From: Alphaproteobacteria bacterium
GTDB taxonomy: Bacteria > Pseudomonadota > Alphaproteobacteria > Holosporales > Holosporaceae
Length of the DNA stretch: 5,000 bases
Direction: 5' to 3'
Assembly: GCA_016870135.1 (NCBI GenBank)
Contig: VGCF01000052.1
Coordinates: forward strand, 1 to 5,000
The position numbers and the translations under genes were made by a program. Positions 1-5,000 of the stretch are shown here, in pieces. The notes beneath the pieces were generated by a model. The model saw only the letters and a list, made by a program, of their open reading frames with translations. It ran no database searches and had not been told where the DNA came from. Numbering within the stretch: position 1 is the stretch's first letter; every line of letters begins with the position of its first letter.

Positions 1-36
1 ACGGAACCATGGTCGCCCCTTGCTCCGGCCATCACG

Positions 37-67
37 TTCCTGGTATCATTAAATTAATATGTATAAT
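37..67 (+). promoter_or_regulatory. Probable sigma-70 promoter of the lysine-rich exported protein gene
   Basis: A perfect TATAAT -10 box lies at 62-67 in an AT-rich stretch. The -35 region is poor: TTCCTG at 37-42, 19 bases upstream, is the best I can find. A transcript would start near 74. That excludes the GTG at 70 as the start codon and leaves the ATG at 88 as the first usable one. The more GC-rich bases 1-50 may be the end of an upstream gene, since one frame stays open from base 1 to a TAA at 55-57, but it is too short to identify. Confidence 0.45.
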
Positions 68-87
68 TTGTGTTATTAGCGCAGTTT

Positions 88-1080
88 ATGATCAAAAAAT
101 CTTTGAAAACCATCGGCGTTTTAAAAGTTTTCCAATGTTTTTTGGCTTTTCTTTGCTTTTCTGCTCCGATTATAAAAACAGAGGCCATATTTGGTTGGTT
201 TAAAAAAAAAAAGAAGCCTGTTGAAGACAACAATAAAAAGAAAAAAAAATCTTCCAGTCAAAAAAAAGAAATGAATAAAAAGAACAAAAAAATAAAAAAA
301 AATGTTTCTGGCAAAACAAAAAAGAATGTTTCTGGCAAAAAAGCCAAATCCAAATTTCAAAAAAAGAGTTTTTCTGGCAAAACAAATCAACAGTATCTTT
401 CTATGGATAGAGAATCAGTCAATGCCGAAAATATCAAGGGATTTGCAGAAAAAAATGGCCTTACACTAGACCCAAGGCAAAAAATACCGTCTTATGAGGC
501 CTGTAAGAGCGATTTATCTAGACAAATGTTCGGTCTGGTTCCCTCCTGGTTCAAAGTGCACACCTATTATGATGGCCCAGTAACACATGAGTCACAGATT
601 ACGGTTTCCCCCATCATTAGGCCAGAAATTAAAACCATTGCCCAGCCACTGATTCTTGCGTTACAAGATCTGTTAAACAAAAATGAGGACTCTACCCAAA
701 CAGGCTTGGTCCCAGAAGCTCAGGGGATGGTGGAATCATGCAGGGAACAGCTTTTTAAGTTTCTGACAAACCATTTGTTTGATTCTAAGCGTTCTCAAGC
801 GGATTATAAAAAGTCCATTTCATCGTTTATAGAGCTGCACAAGGCCTATCACGGAAAATCCAGTACACTGAATTTTATCCCATCACAATATTCTCAATTG
901 TTGGATATTTGTAATAAACTCAAAGGCACGAGTAAAAAGGATAATAATTTTGTGCATTCTCAATTAAACGAAATTGAATCCATTCTGGATCTTGGACAAA
1001 CAAAAAGAGAGTCAAGTCTCTTTGAAAAGGCAAGTTATACAAGTTCAAACAACCTCAGAACACAAGAAGACGCCCCATAA
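88..1080 (+). CDS. Exported lysine-rich protein of unknown function
   Basis: I do not recognise this 330-residue protein. It begins with a signal peptide: a basic n-region (MIKKSLK), a hydrophobic core at about residues 9-29 and a possible cleavage after KTEA near residue 33. Residues 39-93 are mostly lysine with Asn and Ser, and include five consecutive lysines at 39-43 and again at 50-54. Residues 72-101 contain three copies of an (N/S)-(V/F)-SGK motif. From about residue 105 the composition becomes ordinary and looks mainly helical, with three cysteines (in EACKS, ESCRE and DICNK) and no catalytic motif I can name. Start: an in-frame GTG at 70 would add six residues, but the -10 box at 62-67 favours the ATG at 88. 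No clear Shine-Dalgarno sequence precedes it. The strongly basic linker could bind nucleic acid, cell wall or anionic lipid, but that is inference. The reading frame is certainly open and probably real; the function is unknown. Confidence 0.8.
   Translation: MIKKSLKTIGVLKVFQCFLAFLCFSAPIIKTEAIFGWFKKKKKPVEDNNKKKKKSSSQKKEMNKKNKKIKKNVSGKTKKNVSGKKAKSKFQKKSFSGKTNQQYLSMDRESVNAENIKGFAEKNGLTLDPRQKIPSYEACKSDLSRQMFGLVPSWFKVHTYYDGPVTHESQITVSPIIRPEIKTIAQPLILALQDLLNKNEDSTQTGLVPEAQGMVESCREQLFKFLTNHLFDSKRSQADYKKSISSFIELHKAYHGKSSTLNFIPSQYSQLLDICNKLKGTSKKDNNFVHSQLNEIESILDLGQTKRESSLFEKASYTSSNNLRTQEDAP
301..386 (+). repeat. Short direct repeats encoding the SGK motif
   Basis: AATGTTTCTGGCAAAA occurs exactly at 301-316 and 325-340, 24 bases (eight codons) apart. 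TTTCTGGCAAAACAAA at 371-386 repeats 305-320 exactly. The three copies encode NVSGK, NVSGK and SFSGK in the same reading frame. The pattern suggests internal duplication of an eight-codon unit within the lysine-rich linker. Confidence 0.75.
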
Positions 1081-1091
1081 AAAACAGTCAA

Positions 1092-1122
1092 TTGATAACG
1101 CCTCCCTACCCTGATGCATAAA
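1092..1122 (+). promoter_or_regulatory. Weak candidate promoter for cyaY
   Basis: TTGATA at 1092-1097 matches the -35 consensus at five of six positions. The -10 region about 17-19 bases later (TGCATA at 1115-1120, or CATAAA at 1117-1122) is poor. The remainder of the 1081-1181 gap is C-rich and shows nothing else. The call rests mostly on position upstream of cyaY. Confidence 0.25.
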
Positions 1123-1181
1123 CTACACCATCACCAGGAATCATCCACAACCGTACCCCCTCTTCACACCCAGGGCCCATC

Positions 1182-1655
1182 ATGCACACGAACCATTTTA
1201 AATCTCTTGTTCAATCCACTTGGGCGTATTGGCAACAGCGTATAGAACGCTTTCCAGAAATCGATTGGGAGGAAACAGCAGAATCCATGACCATTCTGAT
1301 GCCAGATGGACGCAAGTATCTATTTAATAGGCATACGGGCATGCAGCAATTATGGATGGCGTCACCTATTTCTGGCGGGCGGCATTTTTCCATGATGACT
1401 CAGGGGATAGGTTCTGCCACCATTGCTGATGATCAGTGCGTTCGTCCGTCTTTTATTACCCATACGGGTTTTGATGCGTTTCATCAAACCGAATATCCCC
1501 GTGCATCGGGTTGTCTTGCCTATTGGACGGATACACGCAATAGAGAAATCATAGAATCGGTGATGAATACAGAGTTGGCCAGCCACTGGAATATGGTATT
1601 GGATTTACAACCCTTTCAGGCCGTAATGGATGATCATGGAACGGCCCTTGTGTAA
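1182..1655 (+). CDS. cyaY: Frataxin homologue CyaY with internal insertion
   Basis: Bacterial frataxins bind iron and act as iron donor or regulator in Fe-S cluster assembly in the cytoplasm. Residues 6-69 follow the family: a first helix (FKSLVQSTWAYW), an acidic stretch (E26, D28, E30, E31), a beta strand (SMTILMPDGRKYLFNR) and the signature QQLWMASPISGGRHF, comparable to the usual QIWLSSPxSGPxxF. The C-terminal strand and helix also fit: W115, then D117/R119 and EIIESVMNTEL leading to LDL. Between these, residues about 72-112 are extra. The family normally has about 10 residues between the SPxSG motif and the conserved Trp, against about 49 here, which explains 157 residues instead of roughly 100-110. 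The ATG at 1182 has only a weak ribosome binding site (AGGG at 1172-1175). sodB follows 159 bases downstream. The insertion may change iron or partner binding; this is inference. An alternative is a divergent, non-functional frataxin-like protein. Confidence 0.75.
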   Translation: MHTNHFKSLVQSTWAYWQQRIERFPEIDWEETAESMTILMPDGRKYLFNRHTGMQQLWMASPISGGRHFSMMTQGIGSATIADDQCVRPSFITHTGFDAFHQTEYPRASGCLAYWTDTRNREIIESVMNTELASHWNMVLDLQPFQAVMDDHGTALV

Positions 1656-1700
1656 CCCAGCCTGACACACCGATGCCTGGGGATTTATTCTGCTTTCTGT
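1656..1700 (+). terminator. Possible weak terminator after cyaY
   Basis: Immediately after the cyaY stop codon, CCCAG (1656-1660) can pair with CTGGG (1677-1681) around a 16-base loop. The following bases are T-rich (GATTTATTCTGCTTTCTGTTTT) but have no long unbroken T run. The stem is short, so this is a tentative call. Confidence 0.3.
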
Positions 1701-1757
1701 TTTCAATGGGGGGCTGATTTTTCTACGTGTAATCAAGACAAAATAACAGGATAGCCC

Positions 1758-1786
1758 TTGATTGTACACAAAAAAAGCAGTATCAT
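1758..1786 (+). promoter_or_regulatory. Sigma-70 promoter of sodB
   Basis: TTGATT (1758-1763) and TATCAT (1781-1786) are separated by exactly 17 bases and match the -35 and -10 consensus at four and five of six positions. Transcription would start near 1793, giving a leader of about 22 bases that contains AAGG at 1803-1806, eight bases before the ATG at 1815. This argues against the in-frame TTG at 1758 being the translation start, because it lies inside the -35 box. No Fur-type operator was recognised. Confidence 0.65.
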
Positions 1787-1814
1787 TACAGAATTAAAAT
1801 CGAAGGTGTTTCCC

Positions 1815-2432
1815 ATGTCTATTCGACCCAATCATTACGTTATTGACTTGCCCTTTCAAGCGGATGATCTGGAACCATACATTTCAAAAGAAACCGTCGA
1901 TGTGCATTATGAAAAGCATCACAAAGGATACGAAACAGCGCTTTTAGATCTGATTGCTGGCACAGAACATGAGCAGCATTCCTTGCAGGACCTGATTGTT
2001 CATAACCATGCAAACCCAGATCGTCGCATTTATAACAATGCTGCCCAGATATGGAACCATAATTTTTATTGGAAAAGCCTTTGCTCGGCCGCAACATCTC
2101 AATACCCAACAGAAGGTCTATTTTTTGATGCTGTGATCACCTTTGGTGGATTTGAAAAGGTTTACACTGATCTGCTGACGGCTGCAACAACCCAATTTGG
2201 CAGTGGTTGGGCCTGGTTGGTGCGTACCCAAGATGGTGAAATAACCATCCGTAAAACTGGAAATGCTGATCCTGTTTGGCTGAATTCCACAGATCATCCC
2301 TTGTTGATTGTGGATGTGTGGGAGCATGCCTATTACCTGGATTATAAAAATCGCCGTAAAGATCATGTAGAGGCAATATTAAAAAATGTCATGAATTGGT
2401 CTTTTGCAGAACGCCAGTTTAATGATGCATAG
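1815..2432 (+). CDS. sodB: Iron superoxide dismutase SodB
   Basis: The enzyme converts superoxide to oxygen and hydrogen peroxide, normally in the cytoplasm. The 205-residue protein covers the whole Fe/Mn-SOD family, which is typically 190-210 residues. All four metal ligands are visible: H31 (HYEKHH), H82 (WNHNFYW), and D167 and H171 (DVWEHAYY). The gateway residues H35 and Y39 are also present. NNAAQ with Q78 and FGSGWAWLV (128-136) are features of the iron form rather than the manganese form. Compared with the E. coli enzyme there are a few extra residues around 63-71 (HNHANPDRR). The ATG at 1815 is chosen because AAGG lies eight bases upstream and the promoter at 1758-1786 precedes it; a longer start at TTG 1758 would add 19 residues of no known use. 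No export signal is present with this start. It follows cyaY, so iron handling and superoxide defence are side by side. Confidence 0.97.
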   Translation: MSIRPNHYVIDLPFQADDLEPYISKETVDVHYEKHHKGYETALLDLIAGTEHEQHSLQDLIVHNHANPDRRIYNNAAQIWNHNFYWKSLCSAATSQYPTEGLFFDAVITFGGFEKVYTDLLTAATTQFGSGWAWLVRTQDGEITIRKTGNADPVWLNSTDHPLLIVDVWEHAYYLDYKNRRKDHVEAILKNVMNWSFAERQFNDA

Positions 2433-2492
2433 TGAAATGAGGTGGGACCTATTCCTATTACGGAACAATCTTCAGAAAAGGGGTTTGATCCC

Positions 2493-2909
2493 ATGAGCCG
2501 CTCTGTCTTTTTTTATCTTTTTTCGATTGCGGTTTTTCTGTCCATTGTTACCTGTTGCCGTTGCGAACCTCGTAAAAATGATGATTCCCACTTGAATACG
2601 CTGTTAACCCCATTGGACTTTGTTTTCCAGCGCATTGTGGCTGTGCCGAACAATGCCTTTTTACAACAGGTGTTGCGTTTTGGATATACACAATCTCTGT
2701 TTTTGTTTGCGGTTAACCACCGATTGGCGGAACTGAAAAGACTTCCTTTGGAAGAAAAAAAGAGGCTGCTTATAGCCAGAGCCGTCTTTTCCAAAGCGGT
2801 TGAACCTTTTCTTGTGGCTTTTCCTGTGATTAATTCGGTTGCTGGTACCACAGACCTATTCCAAGTTTTAGATACAGAGCGACGAGAGTATCAGATGTTA
2901 CGCGGATAA
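2493..2909 (+). CDS. Small exported or lipoprotein-like protein, unknown function
   Basis: I do not recognise this 138-residue protein. Residues 5-19 are a hydrophobic core (VFFYLFSIAVFLSIV) followed by TCCRC. This could be a lipoprotein signal with Cys21 or Cys22 as the modified residue, although Thr at -1 is not a standard lipobox residue; a normal signal peptide or a single membrane anchor is equally possible. The rest (about 30-138) is basic and probably helical (RLAELKRLPLEEKKRLLIARAVFSKAVEPF), with no named motif. Start: the ATG at 2493 has an excellent ribosome binding site, AAGGGG at 2478-2483, nine bases upstream. An in-frame GTG at 2442 would put 17 polar residues before the hydrophobic segment and is less likely. 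It lies 60 bases after sodB with no terminator seen between them, so it may be read from the sodB promoter. Confidence 0.75.
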   Translation: MSRSVFFYLFSIAVFLSIVTCCRCEPRKNDDSHLNTLLTPLDFVFQRIVAVPNNAFLQQVLRFGYTQSLFLFAVNHRLAELKRLPLEEKKRLLIARAVFSKAVEPFLVAFPVINSVAGTTDLFQVLDTERREYQMLRG

Positions 2910-3100
2910 TTGAATGTCTGTTTTTCTCCCTTGCCACCCTTCCCTTCTCCCTCTCCCATCTACTGATCCTCACTCCCTTTCTTCTGCGCTTATTGTTCCC
3001 CTTGATTCGTGCAGGACAGACCCTTTGGGTGCTATAAGCCTATACTTTTGGTGCATACGCTTATCCATTATTCCTATTTTTCCTCTTGTGTCTGTAATGG

Positions 3101-3118
3101 TTGATCAAAAGATCAAAA
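3101..3118. repeat. Short palindrome and tandem octamer
   Basis: TTGATC-AAAA-GATCAA (3101-3116) is a perfect six-base inverted repeat around an AAAA loop. The same bases contain GATCAAAA twice in tandem (3103-3110 and 3111-3118). It could be a small protein-binding site or part of a terminator; no function is shown by the sequence. Confidence 0.5.
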
Positions 3119-3120
3119 GT

Positions 3121-3162
3121 CCCCATCTGTTGATTGGATCTCAAATGGGGCCCAAAGTTTTT
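3121..3162. terminator. Weak possible terminator between convergent genes
   Basis: CCCCAT (3121-3126) pairs with ATGGGG (3145-3150), with partial extra pairing inside the 18-base loop. On the plus strand GTTTTT follows at 3157-3162. On the minus strand the stem is followed by ACTTTTGATCTTTT. A bidirectional terminator serving both convergent units would fit the location, but the stem is short and the T runs are interrupted or displaced. Confidence 0.3.
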
Positions 3163-3263
3163 CTGGTCAATATCCCACCAATCACAAATCATTGACTAGA
3201 AAACCTCACCAACGCCCCTTGCGTTCATCCTCTTTGTATGATTTTTTCATCCCTTTTTGCCAA

Positions 3264-4288
3264 TCAGACCACGATATCCAATTCTTTTTTTAAAAAATCA
3301 GCCAACGATACGTACTTGGCAATAAATGCATCCGCACAATAAAACAGAACCACGTCAAGGTCGGCCGCACCACATTGATTCAAAAATTGTCTTGGGGTAT
3401 AAACATCACAGATGGCCTTCATATCATAGGCATCACTGATTAATAAAGGTTTTTGCGAAACCCCAGACTGCACCAGCTTTTTCCTAAAGAAATCCACCGT
3501 TTTTTTGGACATGCTGGCTGGAAAATCTTGATCCAACGTGCGCACCATCACATGAGACATCATAATGGCGCAACCGGGATTTTTCTTGCAACATTGTATA
3601 AAGGGGTCTAATTCTTGCTCTGACCAAGTACTGGTCACATCGGTTAATTCCTTGTGAGATCGGCAAGAGAGCTCCCATGTCCTGGGGCATGCTTTAAACA
3701 TGCCGTTAATCCACATTGTTTGTAAGCAGAAATGACCGTGTTACAGCAATCGATTACTTCGTGTGATTGATCAGAAAATGATCTGCCAAGGGATCCGATA
3801 ATGGGACACTGTTTATTGATATTGATATCTGCAACAGGGCCGAACACCACAGTAATGCCCACGCCTCTCATTTCCTTGGCTGCTGCTTGGTGAACGGTTT
3901 GGATGTTTGACACATTGCCATGATAATCAGCCGCAGCCGGCATCGCACCAGAGGCAACAAACCCCTTGTTCGTTGCTAAACGCTTCACTGTTCCGCCTTC
4001 CTGATCAATAGCGACCGGAATATTGTCATTATTTTTTGTTAAAAAGAGCACAAGAGAGCGAACTTGATGGGGGTTTACGATATTGCGACCAAATAAAATA
4101 ATGCCGTGGACCTTTTTCAATGCCAGCGCCCGTTGTAACATCACCACATCATCATCTTTTTCGCTTGTACCGTTAAAACCAACCCAAATTTTCGGCGTTT
4201 TAACACCACAACCAATCGCCTTTATCAGCGCCAATGGGAAAAGAACCATGACAATTAAAAAAATACATTTTTTCTGTTTTTGGTGCAT
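3264..4288 (-). pseudogene. nagZ: Frameshifted NagZ-like beta-N-acetylhexosaminidase (GH3)
   Basis: Glycoside hydrolase family 3 NagZ enzymes remove terminal N-acetylglucosamine from peptidoglycan fragments during cell-wall recycling. The first frame carries GIILFGRNIVNPHQ, AIDQEGGTVKRL (DQEGG at residues 95-99), FGPVADIN, the GSLGRSFS motif and CLKHAPGHGSSLAD. It then runs out of frame to a stop at 3644-3646. The second frame resumes with SHKELTDVTSTWSEQEL and carries the nucleophile motif LLISDAYDM (Asp about 286). Restoring one base near 3659/3660 (GCCGAT[T]CTCAC) gives 341 residues, the usual NagZ length. The lost base splits the catalytic Asp-Ser-His motif. From the ATG at 4288 the product starts with a basic n-region, a hydrophobic core and AIGC, a lipobox-like site at Cys27; in-frame starts further upstream (GTG 4429, ATG 4345, 4321, 4309) are possible but none has a clear ribosome binding site. 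A sequencing error cannot be excluded. No classical slippery heptamer is present at the shift. Confidence 0.85.
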
Positions 4289-4345
4289 AACGCGATGTAA
4301 AAAAGACATATTTAAAAACATGCTGCACAAAAAATGCTTTCGCAT

Positions 4346-4351
4346 ATTATA
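4346..4351 (-). promoter_or_regulatory. Candidate -10 box upstream of the nagZ-like gene
   Basis: Read on the minus strand, TATAAT spans 4351 to 4346, a perfect -10 match. No good -35 box lies 16-18 bases upstream. Transcription would begin near 4339, which would exclude the GTG at 4429 and the ATG at 4345 and leave the ATGs at 4321, 4309 or 4288. Of these, 4288 gives the most typical signal peptide. Confidence 0.35.
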
Positions 4352-4517
4352 TGTTACACCAAAATCAGTGCTATCCACAAGGCCATGCCCAATCGCATGA
4401 CCTTTTTTCAGAAAATGCCGTTTCACCACAGATGACGGGGGTATACGCGGCTTATATTATGCAGCAGGAGCATTCTGATCCTGAAAACGGGTGTTTTTGC
4501 TCACCGATTCCAGATTT

Positions 4518-4622
4518 TTAATCAATATTTTTAGCGATCAATTCAAGGCTAATGGGCTCATCTAAATTCTCATAAATAAACTTTACGGCCTTGATAAAGT
4601 TACTGCTGTTAATGTATGTCAT
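4518..4622 (-). pseudogene. Truncated AraC-type regulator fragment (34 codons)
   Basis: The 34-residue product contains FIKAVKFIYENLDEPISLELIAKNID. This matches the first helices of an AraC/XylS-type DNA-binding domain, where a segment such as yIeenldepisleelA precedes the first recognition helix. The frame stops at a TAA (4518-4520) right where the first helix-turn-helix should continue; the second helix-turn-helix and any ligand-binding domain are absent. I could not find a convincing continuation in the other minus-strand frames down to 4430. The start is well supported by GAGG at 4631-4634, eight bases upstream. It lies 87 bases downstream of the SnoaL-like gene on the same strand and upstream of the nagZ remnant. 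Most likely it is a decayed AraC-family gene. A functional micro-protein is a less likely alternative. The similarity is short and was judged by eye. Confidence 0.5.
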
Positions 4623-4630
4623 AATTAATA

Positions 4631-4634
4631 CCTC
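4631..4634 (-). promoter_or_regulatory. Ribosome binding site of the AraC-like fragment
   Basis: GAGG on the minus strand (within GATGAGGT) lies eight bases before the ATG at 4622-4620. It is the clearest ribosome binding site on the minus strand of this window. It indicates that the start of this short frame is a genuine translation start, even if the rest of the gene is lost. Confidence 0.6.
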
Positions 4635-4709
4635 ATCTATTACGATACCAATATACCGCCTTTAAAAGAGGTTTGCTGTGCAGAATGGTCCAAATTTACT
4701 CTTCGTCAT

Positions 4710-5000
4710 TTAACTACCACCTTCAAAGATCTCACTTTTCTTTTCTTGAAAGGGCCTTGCGTCATAAAACAACTCGATTTTAGAGATGAGGCGATCCGTG
4801 AATTCCATCAGCACCGCTGCCCTGAACTGACCAATCGGGGCTGGAACAACCATATCGTAGGCTAGCATAATTTGATCACCGGCTGCAAAACGTGACCTGA
4901 TTTGGATATCTTGTAATATTCCGCCGAAATTCTTTGCGGCTGTAACAATCTGCTCTTTGCCCTGCATTTCTGCAAGTGGCCCGATGAAATGCACGTTGTC
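4710..5000 (-). CDS. SnoaL/NTF2-like family protein, N-terminus beyond window
   Basis: Ninety-six residues are visible, starting in frame at the right edge (D-N-V-H-F-I-G-P) and ending at a TAA at 4712-4710. The pattern fits the C-terminal two-thirds of a SnoaL-like, NTF2-fold cone protein: HFIGPLAEMQGKEQIV, then a helix (TAAKNFGGILQDI), strands with FAAGDQIMLAYDMV, and a final strand ending in KIELFYDARPF. Such proteins are small, cytoplasmic and either bind or convert small hydrophobic molecules; no specific substrate can be named. A GTG at 4994 could start translation, but the conserved pattern is already under way there, so the gene almost certainly begins outside the window. The AraC-like fragment follows 87 bases downstream on the same strand. 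The fold call is fairly sure, the function unknown. Confidence 0.75.
   Translation of the reverse strand, partial: DNVHFIGPLAEMQGKEQIVTAAKNFGGILQDIQIRSRFAAGDQIMLAYDMVVPAPIGQFRAAVLMEFTDRLISKIELFYDARPFQEKKSEIFEGGS

Larger units (their letters stand above)
2910..3263. other. Gap between convergent genes; no gene supported
   Basis: This stretch separates the plus-strand sodB unit from the minus-strand nagZ remnant. Bases 2917-3001 are strikingly pyrimidine-rich on the plus strand. Further right are a small palindrome (3101-3116) and a weak hairpin (3121-3150). A 93-codon open frame starts at ATG 2914 on the plus strand, but it has no ribosome binding site, and its Pro/Ser/Leu-rich product merely mirrors the skewed base composition, so I do not call it a gene. 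Confidence 0.6.

Noticed and set aside
9..203. A 64-codon plus-strand frame at the left edge
   Set aside because: It crosses the promoter and overlaps the signal-peptide region of the better-supported gene at 88-1080 in another frame.
121..390. Minus-strand frames opposite the lysine-rich region (Phe-rich products)
   Set aside because: They are the mirror of lysine codons (AAA read as TTT) and do not look like real proteins.
2914..3195. A 93-codon plus-strand open frame starting at ATG 2914
   Set aside because: It has no ribosome binding site, its Pro/Ser/Leu-rich product follows the pyrimidine skew, and no family resemblance is visible.
3655..3665. Programmed -1 frameshifting at the nagZ break
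   Set aside because: The bases GCCGATCTC on the minus strand do not form an X-XXY-YYZ slippery site, and no obvious stimulatory structure was noticed.
3264..3716. The second half of nagZ as an independent gene starting at ATG 3716
   Set aside because: Its first 19 residues are an out-of-frame reading of the GH3 KHAPGHG region, and the rest continues that domain exactly; it is the downstream part of the frameshifted gene.
4083..4400. A 105-codon plus-strand open frame opposite the nagZ-like gene
   Set aside because: It is antisense to the well-supported signal peptide and GH3 region and has no recognisable features of its own.
4460..4482. Inverted repeat CAGGA/TCCTG as a terminator after the AraC-like fragment
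   Set aside because: The stem is only five bases with a nine-base loop and no adjoining T run on the relevant strand.
1..5000. CRISPR array, insertion sequence ends, tRNA or rRNA genes
   Set aside because: No regularly spaced repeats, transposase-like frames, terminal inverted repeats or tRNA/rRNA-like sequence were seen.

Overview
The window looks like chromosomal DNA of a Gram-negative bacterium of moderate-to-low GC content. A bacterial frataxin (CyaY), an iron superoxide dismutase of proteobacterial type, several exported proteins with Gram-negative-style signal peptides and a damaged NagZ-type glycosidase fit best with an alphaproteobacterium. Host-associated lineages such as Holosporales or Rickettsiales relatives are plausible. 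This placement is inferred from protein similarity and signs of gene decay (a frameshifted gene, a truncated regulator fragment); no rRNA or other marker is present to fix it.

Left part, plus strand: after a short leader with a good -10 box (62-67) comes an exported, extremely lysine-rich protein of unknown function (88-1080). Its 5' third is built on long A tracts and a short repeated motif. Next are a frataxin homologue with an unusual insertion (cyaY, 1182-1655), an Fe-superoxide dismutase (sodB, 1815-2432) with its own recognisable promoter, and a small exported or lipoprotein-like protein of unknown function (2493-2909). cyaY and sodB are separated by a weak possible terminator and the sodB promoter, so they are neighbours but probably separate transcription units. 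Both relate to iron handling and oxidative stress.

Middle: 2910-3263 is a 354-base gap between convergent genes. It holds a pyrimidine-rich tract, a small perfect palindrome and a weak hairpin that may end transcription. I see no convincing gene in it.

Right part, minus strand: a glycoside hydrolase family 3 gene resembling nagZ (3264-4288) has an N-terminal signal sequence and is broken by a one-base frameshift exactly at its catalytic Asp-Ser-His motif. Upstream of it lie a 34-codon reading frame with a good ribosome binding site that matches only the first part of an AraC-type DNA-binding domain (4518-4622), and the C-terminal part of a SnoaL/NTF2-like protein that runs off the right edge (4710-5000). 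The stretches 4289-4517 and 4623-4709 hold no gene I can support beyond the promoter and ribosome-binding signals listed.

I did not find a clear novel multi-gene system. The most noteworthy items are the frameshift at the nagZ active site, the frataxin insertion, the slippage-prone lysine-rich exported protein and the AraC half-domain minigene.
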